Below the pieces are notes generated by a model. The model did no database searches, was not told the DNA's origin, and saw only the letters and a program-made list of their open reading frames with translations. A DNA stretch of 64,000 bases from Lysobacter stagni (GTDB lineage Bacteria > Pseudomonadota > Gammaproteobacteria > Xanthomonadales > Xanthomonadaceae), in NCBI RefSeq assembly GCF_030053425.1, contig NZ_JASGBI010000001.1:2116001-2180000 (forward strand), in the 5' to 3' direction. The translations under genes were made by a program, and so were the position numbers. Positions 40,761 to 50,576 of this stretch are shown piece after piece. The first letter of the stretch is position 1, and each line of letters starts with the position of its first letter.

Positions 40761-42770
40761 TCACGGAAACAGCCTGACCTGCTGGTCCGCCGGAAGCGCC
40801 ATCGCATTGCCGGCCTTGCACGCGAACGCCGTGGCGAAGGCCGGTTCGTTTCGCAGCGGACCATTGGTGCGCCATTTGCCCGGCGCGTGGACGCTGGTCG
40901 CCGCGCGCTGGCGTGCGGTCTCGACGTTCATGCGCTGCGGCCACAGCGACGCCCAGCCCTTGTAGAAGGACTGGTCCGCAGTCGCCGCCGATGGCTCGGC
41001 GGCGTGGAACGCCGCCAGCGCCAGTTGCACGCCGGCCAGATCGGCGATGTTCTCGTCGCCCGTCTGTGTCGCGTTGACCTTCACGCCGGGTGCGTCCGGA
41101 TAGTCGAAAGCTCCGTACTGCGTGGCCACGCGCCTTGCCAAACCGTCCCATGCGCTGGCTTCGGTTGGCGTCCACCAGTCGCGCAGGTTCTGCTTTGAGT
41201 CGACATAGCGGCCGCGACTGTCGAAGCCGTGGCTCAGTTCGTGTCCGACCAGCGCGCCGTATGCGCCGTACAGCCAGGCCGCATCCTTCGATGTGTCGAA
41301 CACCGGCGGCTGCAGCATCGCGGCCGTCACGATGAGGCGGTTCTGCGCGATGTCGTAGGCCAGCGCCGGATCCTGCGGCAGCACGTCCCAGCGCCGGTCG
41401 GCGTTGCCGCGGCCGATGCGTTTCATCTCTTCGCGATGGCGCCAGGTCGATGCGATCAACATGTTGCTGCCGAAGCTGCCGCGGCCCATCGGTTGCACGC
41501 TGTAGTCCAGGTCGCGGTTGGGCGTGCCGACTTCGATCTTGAGCTTCTGCAGCTTCGCCTTCGCCTCGGCCTTTGCGGATTCGCCCAGACGCGTGTCGCG
41601 CTCCAGCGCCTGCCCCAGCGCCTCGCGCACCTGCGCGGCCATGTCCTCGGCGCGCTTGTCGGTGGCGGGCGCGTAATAGCGCGCGGCGTATTCGTGGCCG
41701 ACCATCGGCCCGGCCGCGAGGGTGATCGCGTCAAGCACGGCCTGCGGGCGCGATGGCGGCGCGGCCAGTCCGCGCAGTACGCGGCCGCGGAATTCGAACT
41801 CCGCATCGCGGAACGGTTTGGCGAGGTAGGGCGCCATCGAATCGCCCACGCGCCAGCGCAGGTAGGCCTTCCACTGCGCGGGCTTGAGGCTGCCGACCAG
41901 TCCGTCGATCTGCGAGAACAACTGCGGGTTGGCCATCGACACGCGATCGTCGTTGACGGCCTGCGCCTTCAGGAAATCGCCGAGTTGCAGGCGCTTGTAC
42001 TGCCTGGCCAGCGCCTTCGTCTCGACCGGCGCGTAGTTCGCGCGTGGATTGCGCAGGTCCAGCAGCGATTTCGACGCACGCGCAATGCGCGTTTCCAGGT
42101 CGAGCACGGCCTGCGTGTCGGCGGAAAGCTGCGCCTGCGGCGTTCCGGTGAGCGCAAGGATCTTTTCCACGTAGTTGCGATAGCGGGCCATCAGGGCCTG
42201 CGTGTCGGCATCGCCGCGCGTGTAGTAGGCCGGGTCGGGCAGGCCCAGGCCGCCCTGTGCGAAGTAACCGATATGACGGTCGAAGTCGTCCAGGTCGATG
42301 TCCGCGCCGAAGTTGAATACCACCGGGATGCCGACCTGGTGCAATGCCGCGATGGCGGGCGGAATGTCCTTCGCGCTCTTGATCGCGTCGATGCGGGACA
42401 GCAGCGGCGCGATCGGCTGCGCACCGTCGCGTTCGACGGCGGCCTCGTCGAGCCCGCTGGCCCAGAAATCACCCAGCAGTTTCTGCACGTTGCCCTGGGG
42501 AGACTTCGATGCGGCATCCAGCAGGTCCAACTGCTGCTGTCGCGAACGCGCGCCCAGCTGCTCCAGCACGGACACCGAGCCGGCATTGGAAGGCAGCGGA
42601 TTCGCACGCAGCCAGTCGGCATTGGCATTGGCGTAGAAGTCGCTGCAGGCCGTGGCTGCGGCCGGGGCCTTCGCTTTGCTGGCGCGTTTCTTCTGGGCGA
42701 GGGCATCGGGCGATGCCAGTCCGGCGAGGACACTCAGGGCCAAAACGCAGGCGAGCGGGCGAGGGTTCAT
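40761..42770 (-). CDS. M13 family metallopeptidase, secreted (PepO-like)
   Basis: A 669-aa neprilysin-family zinc endopeptidase. A Sec signal ends in SPDALAQ, followed by a Lys/Ala-rich stretch and the M13 N-terminal domain (CSDFYANANADWLRANPLP). The zinc motif is His510-Glu-Leu-Ser-His514 in LVGHELSHGFDSRG, with the third ligand expected in DENIADLAG; CKAGNAM is near the end. It lacks a lipobox, unlike the M13 paralogue upstream on the same strand. Likely cleaves small peptides in the periplasm or outside. Confidence 0.92.
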   Translation of the reverse strand: MNPRPLACVLALSVLAGLASPDALAQKKRASKAKAPAAATACSDFYANANADWLRANPLPSNAGSVSVLEQLGARSRQQQLDLLDAASKSPQGNVQKLLGDFWASGLDEAAVERDGAQPIAPLLSRIDAIKSAKDIPPAIAALHQVGIPVVFNFGADIDLDDFDRHIGYFAQGGLGLPDPAYYTRGDADTQALMARYRNYVEKILALTGTPQAQLSADTQAVLDLETRIARASKSLLDLRNPRANYAPVETKALARQYKRLQLGDFLKAQAVNDDRVSMANPQLFSQIDGLVGSLKPAQWKAYLRWRVGDSMAPYLAKPFRDAEFEFRGRVLRGLAAPPSRPQAVLDAITLAAGPMVGHEYAARYYAPATDKRAEDMAAQVREALGQALERDTRLGESAKAEAKAKLQKLKIEVGTPNRDLDYSVQPMGRGSFGSNMLIASTWRHREEMKRIGRGNADRRWDVLPQDPALAYDIAQNRLIVTAAMLQPPVFDTSKDAAWLYGAYGALVGHELSHGFDSRGRYVDSKQNLRDWWTPTEASAWDGLARRVATQYGAFDYPDAPGVKVNATQTGDENIADLAGVQLALAAFHAAEPSAATADQSFYKGWASLWPQRMNVETARQRAATSVHAPGKWRTNGPLRNEPAFATAFACKAGNAMALPADQQVRLFP

Positions 42771-42848
42771 GGCGGCATCCGTTCGGGGGAGACGGGTCGC
42801 CGGAGTCTAGCAACGGGAGTGTGATGAACCTTTTCGCTGCGAGAGGCC

Positions 42849-42880
42849 CAAAAAAGAAGGCCCGGGAGTACCGGGCCTTC
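42849..42880 (-). terminator. Intrinsic terminator of the second M13 gene
   Basis: AAGGCCCGG and CCGGGCCTT form a stem around GAGTA; on the minus strand it is followed by CTTTTTT-like sequence. It lies 47 bp after the stop of the lipoprotein M13 gene. Confidence 0.8.
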
Positions 42881-42926
42881 GGACGGCCGACGACGAGTGC
42901 GGCCGTGACGCCTTGCAGTTATGCGA

Positions 42927-45029
42927 TTACCAGATCACGACCTGCTTGTCGCCTTCACGCACCATCGGCTGGCCCGGCTTGCACGAGAACGCAGCGGCGA
43001 AAGCCGGCATGTTCGAGGGCGCACCGATCGCGCGGAAGTTGGCCGGCGCGTGTTCGTCGTTGGTGATGCGGTACTTCAGCTCATCGTCGGTGAAGCTGCG
43101 ACGCCACACCGTGCCGAAGTTGAGGAAGAAGCGCTGGTCGCGCGTCAGGCCGTCGGTGTTCGGGTCCGGCGTGCCCGCGGTTGCCTTCTTCATCGCGTCA
43201 TAGGCGGTGTTGAGGCCGCCCAGGTCGGCGATGTTCTCGCCCAGCGTGTGGCTGCCGTCGACGTGCAGGCCCGGCGCCGCTTCGTACGCGTTGAACTGCG
43301 CGATGAGCTTGTCGGTACGGCCGGAGAAGCCCTTGGCATCCGCCTCCGCCCACCAGTCCTCGAACTTGCCGGTGGGTCCGAAGAGCCTGCCCTGGTCGTC
43401 GTAACCGTGGGTCATCTCGTGGCCGATGACGGCGCCGATGCCGCCGTAGTTCATCTCATCCGTCGCCTTCGGATCGAAGAACGGCGGCTGCAGGATCGCG
43501 GCCGGGAAGACGATCTCGTTCATCGACGGGTTGTAGTAGGCGTTCACCATCTGCGGCGGCATGCCCCATTCGGTGCGATCGACCGGCTTGCCGATCTTGC
43601 CGATGTCCCACTTGTAGTTGAACTCCTGGGCGGCCAGCACATTGCCGAGGTAGCTGTCGCGGCTGGTGTCCAGACCGGTCCAGTCGCGCCACTTGTCGGG
43701 GTAACCGATCTTCGGCGTGAAGGCGGCCCACTTGTCCAGGGCCTTCTTCTTGGTCTCGTCGCTCATCCAGTCCAGGTTCTCGATGCGCGTCTTGAGCGAG
43801 TCGCGCAGGTTCTGCACCAGCGTTTCCATGCGGGCCTTGGAGTCGGCCGGGAAGGCGACCTTCACGTACAGCTGGCCCAGCGCCTCGCCGGCGCCGCCGT
43901 TCAGCGCTTCCAGCACGCGCTTGCCGCGTTCCTTGATTTCCTTCTGGCCGCGCAGCGTCTTGTTGTAGAAGTCGAAGTTCTCGTTGACGAACGCGTCCGA
44001 CAGGTACGGCGAAGCGCCGTCGACGGTGTGGAAGCGCAGGTAGGTTTGCCACTTCGCCGCCGGCACGTCGGCCAGCATCTTGCTCACTTCGGCGTGGAAA
44101 GCCGGGATGGCCAGCGAGAACTTCGCCGGAACCGCCAGGCCCTGCGACTCGAAGAACTTCGTCCACGGGAAGTTCGGCGTCAGCTTGTCGGCGTCGGCCA
44201 GCGTGACCGGGTTGAAGTACAGCTTGCTGTCACGCGAGATTTCCGCGCGCGACTTCGATGCCTTGGCCAGGCGCGTTTCGAACGCGACCACGTCCTTGGC
44301 CTGCTTGGCGGCGTCGGCAGCCGGAACGCCCGACAGTTCGAGCACCTTGGCGACGTGCGTCTCGTACGCAGCCAGCTTTTCCTTCTGCTTCGGATCGCTG
44401 TAGTAGGTGGAATCCGGCAGGCCCAGGCCACCCTGGAAGGCCACGCCGATGTTCATGGTCGGATCGTCGTAGTCGATCAGCGAATCGAAGCCGAACAGCA
44501 CGTTCTCGCCCTTGGCCGCGCTGGTGCGCAGGTAGTCGGCGACCTTTTCCTGCGTGTCGAGTGCGGCGATGGCATCCAGGCGCGACTGCAGCGGGGCCAG
44601 GCCCTGCTGGTTGATCTTGGCCTCGTCCATGCCGGTGGCCCAGAAGTCGCCGACGATCTTCTGCACGCCCGTCGCGGCCTTGTCGGCGGCGGCCTGCTCG
44701 GCCAGCTGGCGCTGCACCGCAGTGGAGCGCTCGGCGAGCATCTCGAACGCGCCCCACGACGTGCGGTCGCCCGGAATCGGGTTGGCGGCCAGCCACTTGC
44801 CGTTGACGTAACCGCCGAAGTCCTCGCACGCGTTCTTGGTGGTGTCCAGGTCGGCGACGGCGAAGCGGTTCACGCCGGGCAGCTTGCTCTCGTCGAGCGT
44901 GTAGGCAGCGGGCTGCGCGGGCTTGGCCGCGTCGGCGGCCGGTGCGGCTTCTTCCTTCTTTGCGCACGCGGCCAACGAGGCGGCGACGGCCAGGGACAAC
45001 ACGAGGACTTGCGGTTTGTTGAGGCTCAC
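42927..45029 (-). CDS. M13 family metallopeptidase, lipoprotein form
   Basis: A 700-aa neprilysin-family peptidase. GTG at 45029 (VSLNKPQVLVL) has GGAG 6 bp upstream and gives a lipoprotein signal ending ASLAAC; the longer open frame upstream is Arg-rich noise. The zinc site is His537-Glu-Met-Thr-His541 in VIGHEMTHGYDDQGRLF, with LGENIADLGG carrying the third ligand; CKPGQPM and VVIW end the protein. It is a paralogue of the 669-aa gene downstream, separated by 156 bp and a terminator. Confidence 0.93.
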   Translation of the reverse strand: MSLNKPQVLVLSLAVAASLAACAKKEEAAPAADAAKPAQPAAYTLDESKLPGVNRFAVADLDTTKNACEDFGGYVNGKWLAANPIPGDRTSWGAFEMLAERSTAVQRQLAEQAAADKAATGVQKIVGDFWATGMDEAKINQQGLAPLQSRLDAIAALDTQEKVADYLRTSAAKGENVLFGFDSLIDYDDPTMNIGVAFQGGLGLPDSTYYSDPKQKEKLAAYETHVAKVLELSGVPAADAAKQAKDVVAFETRLAKASKSRAEISRDSKLYFNPVTLADADKLTPNFPWTKFFESQGLAVPAKFSLAIPAFHAEVSKMLADVPAAKWQTYLRFHTVDGASPYLSDAFVNENFDFYNKTLRGQKEIKERGKRVLEALNGGAGEALGQLYVKVAFPADSKARMETLVQNLRDSLKTRIENLDWMSDETKKKALDKWAAFTPKIGYPDKWRDWTGLDTSRDSYLGNVLAAQEFNYKWDIGKIGKPVDRTEWGMPPQMVNAYYNPSMNEIVFPAAILQPPFFDPKATDEMNYGGIGAVIGHEMTHGYDDQGRLFGPTGKFEDWWAEADAKGFSGRTDKLIAQFNAYEAAPGLHVDGSHTLGENIADLGGLNTAYDAMKKATAGTPDPNTDGLTRDQRFFLNFGTVWRRSFTDDELKYRITNDEHAPANFRAIGAPSNMPAFAAAFSCKPGQPMVREGDKQVVIW

Positions 45030-45355
45030 AAAGGGCTCCGGCCGGGTTCGGCGTTGGGCGGTTGATACGGGCCCCGGAACAGGGCTCCGGGCGACATTAG
45101 ACCCGATTGTCCCAGTACGAGGGTGTCGAAGGTCACGTTGACGCGGGCGCTGCCGGCGTCCGGCCGACCATGCGCGGGCGTCCGGTACATGGAGGCGCGG
45201 TGCCGCCCGAAGCGGCAAAGCGATCCGATGCCTCCGCCGCGCGACGGCGCTCGCAATACGCGTACGCAACGGACGGCTCGCGCGACGTATCCCTTGTGCC
45301 AAGAGCGGCGCATTCCTAAGCTCCGCCGACTTTTTCTCGCACGAAAGGACACGAC
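45030..45355. other. 326-bp gap between divergent M13 and alpha/beta hydrolase genes
   Basis: This holds the start regions of two divergent genes. I see no gene with a convincing ribosome site, no strong promoter pair and no repeat. The stretch next to the plus-strand gene turns AT-richer (CTTTTTCTCGCACGAAAGG), with AAAGGA as its ribosome site. Confidence 0.5.
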
Positions 45356-46462
45356 GTGAAGAAACTCCTGTTGGCCTGCCTCTTCCTCGCCAGCACGGCC
45401 ACGGCCGCGCCTGCGCAGACCTGTCCCGACACCGCCTCGTACGAACCGGCGCGAAAGGTCATCGCCGACCTCGGGCGCATCGTCGCGCCCAACGGCATCC
45501 AGGAAACCTACAAGGCGCACATCGGCGGCATCGAACAGTGGGTGAGCGTGCGCGGTCAGGACAAGTCCAATCCGATCATCCTGTTCGTGCACGGCGGCCC
45601 GGCTTCGCCGCTGATGCCGACGACGTGGCAGTTCCAGCGCCCGCTGGAGGAGTACTTCACGATGGTCACCTACGACCAGCGTGCGGCGGGCAAGACCTTC
45701 GGTGAGACCGATCCGGCATCCATCTCCGACACGATCCACATCGCGAATTACGTCGACGACGTCATCGGCATGGCCGAGGACGTGCGCAAGCGTTACGGCA
45801 AGCAGAAAGTGATCCTGATGGGCCACAGCTGGGGCACGCTGATCAGCCTGCAGGCCGCGCTGAAGCGCCCCGACCTGTTCTACGCCTACGTGGGCATCGG
45901 TCAGGTCGTCGACGTGCGCGAGAACGAGCGCGTCAGCTTCGACTACGCGCTCGCACAGGCGAAGGCGCAACGCAACGAGGTGGCCGTGCGCGAGCTGGAA
46001 TCCATCGCGCCGTATCCGGGCAACACGCCGATCACGCGCGACCGCATCGTCACCGCGCGCAAGTGGGCGCAGCACTACGGCGGCATGACCGCTTTCCGCG
46101 ATGAATCGGCGCATTACTTCTACCAGGCCTCGAAACTGTCCCCGGAGTACCAGGACAAGGACCGCTGCGCCATCGACGAGGGCAATCTGTTCACGTTGGG
46201 CCGCATCCTCCCGGAGTTCCTGGAAACAGACATGTCCGGGGTGCGCGAGTTCCCGATTCCGGTGGTGATGTTCATGGGCCGGCACGACTACACCACGCCC
46301 TCCGAACCCACCGCCGCGTGGCTGTCGAAGCTGAAGGCGCCGTACCGCCAGGGCGTCTGGTTCGAGCGTTCCTCGCACATGATCCCGTGGGAAGAGCCGG
46401 GCAAGGTGCTGGTCAGCCTGCTGCAGTACGTGCGGCCATTGGCCGACGTCACGACGCGATGA
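45356..46462 (+). CDS. Secreted alpha/beta hydrolase, proline iminopeptidase-like
   Basis: A 368-aa exported hydrolase starting at GTG with AAAGGA upstream and a signal peptide ending in AAPAQ. The alpha/beta-hydrolase core shows the oxyanion motif FVHGGPASPL, the nucleophile elbow MGHSWGTL (Ser158), Asp311 in GRHDYTTPSE and His341 in RSSHMIPWEEP. The HGGP motif points to the S33 prolyl aminopeptidase group, though such proteins also hydrolyse esters. It is likely periplasmic and might finish peptides made by the neighbouring M13 enzymes. Confidence 0.85.
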   Translation: MKKLLLACLFLASTATAAPAQTCPDTASYEPARKVIADLGRIVAPNGIQETYKAHIGGIEQWVSVRGQDKSNPIILFVHGGPASPLMPTTWQFQRPLEEYFTMVTYDQRAAGKTFGETDPASISDTIHIANYVDDVIGMAEDVRKRYGKQKVILMGHSWGTLISLQAALKRPDLFYAYVGIGQVVDVRENERVSFDYALAQAKAQRNEVAVRELESIAPYPGNTPITRDRIVTARKWAQHYGGMTAFRDESAHYFYQASKLSPEYQDKDRCAIDEGNLFTLGRILPEFLETDMSGVREFPIPVVMFMGRHDYTTPSEPTAAWLSKLKAPYRQGVWFERSSHMIPWEEPGKVLVSLLQYVRPLADVTTR

Positions 46463-46507
46463 CGCATCGGGCGGTCTGCTTGCATCACGCTGACCGCCGC
46501 CATCGCC

Positions 46508-46834
46508 ATGACGTTCACCCGCACCTACACCGCCGATGAGCCCGCGCGCGCCGATGTCGACACATGGCGCGGCGATGCGGTGCTCGAGTTCGGCACCGCA
46601 TGGTGCGGGCACTGCATCGGCGCGCAACCGTTGATCGAGGCGGAACTGGGTGCGCGCGACGTGCGCCACGTGAAGGTCGAGGACGGCCCGGGACGCCCGC
46701 TGGGCCGTTCGTACCGGGTGAAGCTGTGGCCCACGCTCATCGTGCTGCGCGATGGCGCGGAAGTGGCACGCGTGGTGCGGCCGGCCACGGCGCAGGACAT
46801 TCACGACGCGTTGCGCGTGCTCGACGCCAGCTGA
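46508..46834 (+). CDS. Thioredoxin-like protein
   Basis: A 108-aa cytoplasmic thioredoxin-fold protein. The active site is Cys33-Gly-His-Cys36 in FGTAWCGHC, with the cis-Pro loop in VKLWPTLIVLRDG. The CGHC pair is more oxidising than thioredoxin's CGPC and resembles disulfide-isomerase sites; since there is no signal peptide, its role is probably thiol reduction or bacillithiol/glutathione-independent redox. It lies 45 bp after the hydrolase gene, possibly in one transcript. Confidence 0.88.
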   Translation: MTFTRTYTADEPARADVDTWRGDAVLEFGTAWCGHCIGAQPLIEAELGARDVRHVKVEDGPGRPLGRSYRVKLWPTLIVLRDGAEVARVVRPATAQDIHDALRVLDAS

Positions 46835-46931
46835 ATCTCCGGCATCGATCACGATCCGCTCACGCGAAGCTGCACGTCGATCTCACGCCTGGTTCCGAAA
46901 ACTGCCGGTACCCATCCCGCATGGAGTGCCC

Positions 46932-47231
46932 ATGGATACCAGCACCGTCGCCAATGCCGCCTACAGCGCCAACACGTTCCTGTGGATGTGCCTGTTCGCG
47001 TTCGGCCTGATCCTGTCGATCCTGTGGATCCTCGTGCCCTTCGCCGTGTTCGGCATCAAGGGCATCCTGCGGCGCATCGCACGCAACCTGGAAGTGATCG
47101 AACGGCAGAACGCCGATCTACTGGCCGCCTGGCGCGACCTTCCACGCGGCGCGGAGACGGTGGTCTATCGCGACGTGCGTCCCGACGGCACCGTGGTCGT
47201 GCGCGAGGACCGGACGGTACCGCCGCTGTAA
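46932..47231 (+). CDS. Small single-pass membrane protein of unknown function
   Basis: A 99-aa protein with one long hydrophobic segment (residues about 16-42, WMCLFAFGLILSILWILVPF) followed by a basic helix (KGILRRIARNLEVIERQN) and a C-terminal strand pair (ETVVYRDVRPDGTVVVRED). No named domain is recognised. The start at 46932 follows GGAG at about 46923. It could be a small regulator or scaffold; the downstream gene is a beta-CASP nuclease in the same direction. Confidence 0.65.
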   Translation: MDTSTVANAAYSANTFLWMCLFAFGLILSILWILVPFAVFGIKGILRRIARNLEVIERQNADLLAAWRDLPRGAETVVYRDVRPDGTVVVREDRTVPPL

Positions 47232-47312
47232 ACGCACACGCACGGGCCACGCGCCATCCCACCGTGATGCCGCCGTGCTAGCGTGAAGGCGGCATCATGG
47301 CGAGGGCAGGGC

Positions 47313-48701
47313 ATGCGAGTGCATTTCCACGGAGCGGCCGGCGAAGTCACCGGCTCCCTCCACGAAGTCGAAGCGGCGGGCCATCGCGTGCTGCTGGACT
47401 GCGGCATGATCCAGGGCAGCCCGGAAGCGGAGCGCCGCAACACCGAGGCCTTCCCATTCGAACCCGCCGGCCTCGATGCGCTGGTGATCAGCCATGTGCA
47501 CATCGACCACATCGGCCGCGTGCCGCTGCTGGTGAAGCGGGGCTTCTCGGGGCCCATCTACACGCAGGAAGCCTCCGCGGACCTGATGCCGGTGATGCTG
47601 ACGGATGCGGCATCGATCTCCGAAGGCGATGCGGAGCGCTTCAACCGCTATCGACGCGCCGGCGAACCGGAAGCGCAGCCCTTGTTCACGCGCGACGACG
47701 TGCGCGACGCGATGGCGCTTGTGCGGCCGTTGCCCTACGACACGCGCACCACGATCCTGCCAGGCGTCGACATCGCCTTCCGCGAGGCCGGCCACATCCT
47801 GGGTTCGGCGAGCGTGGAGTTGTGGGGCGATGGCCGGAAGCTGGTGTTCTCCGGCGACCTGGGTCCGAAGGGCACGCCGATCCTGCGCGACCCGGCGACG
47901 ATCGACCGCGCCGACCTGGTGATCATGGAATCCACGTATGGCGATCGGCTTCATCGCGATCGCCTGGAGACCATCCGCCAGTTCGGCGAGATTCTCGACA
48001 CGGCATGGAACGAAGGCGGCACCGTGCTCATTCCCGCCTTCGCGGTGGGACGCAGCCAGGAGCTGCTGTACTGGTTCGCGCGGCATTGGGACGAATGGAA
48101 CATGGCGCGCTGGCGCATCTTCCTCGACAGCCCGATGGCCGCGAAGGTGGTGGGCATCTACGACCGCCACGCGGACCTGTTCGACGAGGATGCGCGACGC
48201 GTGTGGCAGGACAAGCCCAATCCGTTCCGCTTGCCCAACCTGCATTTCACCGCGTCGCGGGATGAGTCGATGGCGATCAACCGCATCGAGAGCGGCGCGA
48301 TCGTGATCGCCGGTTCCGGCATGGCGAACGCGGGACGCATCCTGCATCACTTCCGTCATCGACTGGGTCGTCGACAGACGCATGTGGTGTTCGTCGGCTA
48401 CCAGGCCGAAGGCACGTTGGGCCGACGCCTTGTCGACGGAGCGAAATGGGTGCGTATCCACGGTCACGACGTGCGCGTGAACGCGCAGCGCCACACCGTG
48501 GGCGGTTTGTCGGCGCATACGGACCAGCACGGCCTGATGGCGTGGTACGGCGCGATCGGCGGGGACGCGGGCGCCGCGCATCCGCCGCTGGCGCTGGTGC
48601 ACGGCGAGGACCGCGCACGCGAAGCGCTGGCCGGCGAAATCGGCGAGCACTTCGGCGTGCAGGCCCGACTGGCGCGGCCGGGCGATACGCTGGAGGTATG
48701 A
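47313..48701 (+). CDS. MBL-fold beta-CASP nuclease (Ysh1/CPSF-like)
   Basis: A 462-aa metallo-beta-lactamase-fold protein of the beta-CASP group, which process RNA. The metal site HVHIDH is present as His61, His63, Asp65, His66; further motifs are GHILGSASVEL, VFSGDLGPKG, and the beta-CASP segment with GGTVLIPAFAVGRSQELLYW. The C-terminal block HTVGGLSAHTDQHGL holds the last ligands. ATG 47313 follows GAGGGCAGG; a GTG at 47283 gives a longer, unsupported start. Targets in bacteria are largely unknown for this subgroup. Confidence 0.9.
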   Translation: MRVHFHGAAGEVTGSLHEVEAAGHRVLLDCGMIQGSPEAERRNTEAFPFEPAGLDALVISHVHIDHIGRVPLLVKRGFSGPIYTQEASADLMPVMLTDAASISEGDAERFNRYRRAGEPEAQPLFTRDDVRDAMALVRPLPYDTRTTILPGVDIAFREAGHILGSASVELWGDGRKLVFSGDLGPKGTPILRDPATIDRADLVIMESTYGDRLHRDRLETIRQFGEILDTAWNEGGTVLIPAFAVGRSQELLYWFARHWDEWNMARWRIFLDSPMAAKVVGIYDRHADLFDEDARRVWQDKPNPFRLPNLHFTASRDESMAINRIESGAIVIAGSGMANAGRILHHFRHRLGRRQTHVVFVGYQAEGTLGRRLVDGAKWVRIHGHDVRVNAQRHTVGGLSAHTDQHGLMAWYGAIGGDAGAAHPPLALVHGEDRAREALAGEIGEHFGVQARLARPGDTLEV

Positions 48702-48722
48702 GCGGCCGCATGGCGCGGCCGC
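48700..48722. terminator. Hairpin between convergent beta-CASP nuclease and antiporter genes
   Basis: AGCGGCCGC and GCGGCCGCT pair around ATGGC in the 27-bp gap of two convergent genes. There is no T-tract, so it is a weak or factor-assisted terminator. Confidence 0.4.
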
Positions 48723-48728
48723 TGTGAC

Positions 48729-50576
48729 TCACTCGCGCGCGACGTCCTGTGTCGCGGCGGCGGTTTCGGGCGTCAGCGGTGTGGCGGCCTGGCGCGGACG
48801 GGTGAATGGCGTGGGCGTCGGCCCCGCGCGCAGGTTGCCGAACAGCATGGCCGTGCCCGCGGTCAGGCCTTCGGCCAGTTCCAGCTCGACGCGCTCGGCA
48901 TCGCGCCGCCGCACTTCCTCGACGATCTCCCGCGCATCGGCCTTGTCGACGCCGAGCTGGCACAACGCGGCCTGGCCGAACTTCATCGCCGACTCGAACG
49001 TCTCGCGTATCTGCACGTCGACACCAGCATGGATCAATGCCAGCGAATGCTCGCGATCGTAGGAGCGCGCCAGGAGCCTGGCCTGCGGGAACTCGCTCCT
49101 GGACAACTCGACGATACGGTTCACCGCTTCGTTGCCGTTGATGCAGATCGCGATCACCTGCGCGGCCTCCGCGCCGGATGCGCGCAGCACGTCCAGGCGC
49201 GTGCCGTCGCCGTAGTAGATCTTGAAGCCGAACGAGCTTGCGCTGCGGATCATCTCCACGTCGTTGTCGATGATGGTCACGTCCACGCCGCGCGCGAGCA
49301 GCGACTGGCTGACGACCTGCCCGAAGCGGCCGAAGCCGATCATCAGCACGCTGCCGCTGAGGCCTTCGGCGGCTTCCAGGTCGTCGGTCTTCTCGGCCGG
49401 CTTGCGCAGCCACGGACGCACCAGCAGACCCACCAGTGGCGTCAGCGCCATCGACAGGACGACGATGGCGGTGAGGTTGGCGTTGTGCTCGGCGGCGATC
49501 ACGCCGCGCGCCGCGGCGGTGGAATACAGCACGAAGGCGAACTCGCCGCCCTGCGCCATCAGGGTGGCACGGTCCAGCGCTTCCACGTGACTGGACTTCA
49601 GTAGCCGCGCGACGACGTAGATGCACGCCGCCTTGGCCGCCATCATCGCCAGTACCGCGCCGACGATCAGCGTCCAGTGCGAAGCGACGACCGACAGGTC
49701 CAGCGCCATGCCCACACCGAGGAAGAACAACCCCAGCAGCAGGCCGCGGAACGGTTCGACGTCGGCCTCCAGCTGATGCCGGAAAGTCGATTCCGACAGC
49801 AGCACGCCGGCGAGGAACGCGCCCATCGCCATCGATAGCCCACCCAGCTGCATCAGAAGCGCCGAGCCGAGCACCACCAGCAGCGCCGCAGCCGTCATCA
49901 CTTCGCGTGCGCGCACCGCAGCGAGCAGACGGAACAGCGGATTGAGCAGCCAGATGCCGGCGGCGACGAGCGCGGCGATCACGCCGGCACCGATCGCGAT
50001 GGACGCCCAGCGCGAGGACGTTGCCACCTCCGCTCCCACCGGAGCCAGCCCGGTCGGCGCGAGCAGCGCCACCAGCACCAGCAGCGGCACGATCAGCAGA
50101 TCCTCGAACAGCAGCACCGAGACGATCTTCTGGCCGTGGGGCAGGGCGATGTCGCCCCGCTCGGACAGCAGTTGCATGACGATGGCCGTGGAGGTCAGCA
50201 CGAAGCCCATGCCCCCGATGAACGACACCACCGGGCTGTAGCCGAACGCCATGCCCACGCCCGTCAGCGCCAGCGCGCACACGGTGATCTGCAGCGTGCC
50301 CAGGCCGAAGATCTGGCGGCGCAGGCTCCACAGGTGGGAAGGCCGCATTTCCAGCCCGATGACGAACAGGAACATCACCACGCCCAGTTCGGCGACATGC
50401 AGGATCGCCTGGGGGTCGGAGAACCAGCCCAGCCCAAAGGGCCCGATGGCCAGCCCCGCGGCGAGATAGCCCAGCACCGAGCCCAGGCCCAGCCGCCTGA
50501 ACAGCGGGACCGCCACCACCGCGGCGCCCAGCAGGGCCACCACGCTGACCAGTTCGTTCGAACCGCCTTCCGCCAT
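48729..50576 (-). CDS. Monovalent cation:proton antiporter, CPA2 (KefB/KefC-like)
   Basis: A 615-aa potassium-efflux-type antiporter. The N-terminal Na/H-exchanger domain covers about 380 residues with some twelve hydrophobic segments (LGYLAAGLAIGPFGLG, VMFLFVIGLEMRP, GGMGFVLTSTAIVMQLL). A TrkA-N domain follows (VLMIGFGRFGQVVSQSLLARGVDVTIIDND), which in Kef systems binds NAD(H) and glutathione conjugates; the C-terminal region is variable. Glutathione gating is uncertain. The start at 50576 (MAEGGSN) is preferred to 50594. Confidence 0.9.
   Translation of the reverse strand: MAEGGSNELVSVVALLGAAVVAVPLFRRLGLGSVLGYLAAGLAIGPFGLGWFSDPQAILHVAELGVVMFLFVIGLEMRPSHLWSLRRQIFGLGTLQITVCALALTGVGMAFGYSPVVSFIGGMGFVLTSTAIVMQLLSERGDIALPHGQKIVSVLLFEDLLIVPLLVLVALLAPTGLAPVGAEVATSSRWASIAIGAGVIAALVAAGIWLLNPLFRLLAAVRAREVMTAAALLVVLGSALLMQLGGLSMAMGAFLAGVLLSESTFRHQLEADVEPFRGLLLGLFFLGVGMALDLSVVASHWTLIVGAVLAMMAAKAACIYVVARLLKSSHVEALDRATLMAQGGEFAFVLYSTAAARGVIAAEHNANLTAIVVLSMALTPLVGLLVRPWLRKPAEKTDDLEAAEGLSGSVLMIGFGRFGQVVSQSLLARGVDVTIIDNDVEMIRSASSFGFKIYYGDGTRLDVLRASGAEAAQVIAICINGNEAVNRIVELSRSEFPQARLLARSYDREHSLALIHAGVDVQIRETFESAMKFGQAALCQLGVDKADAREIVEEVRRRDAERVELELAEGLTAGTAMLFGNLRAGPTPTPFTRPRQAATPLTPETAAATQDVARE

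Noticed and set aside
45107..45319. Possible 70-codon gene in the gap between the second M13 gene and the alpha/beta hydrolase
   Set aside because: It lacks a ribosome site and domain, overlaps likely promoter sequence, and has the composition of random GC-rich translation.
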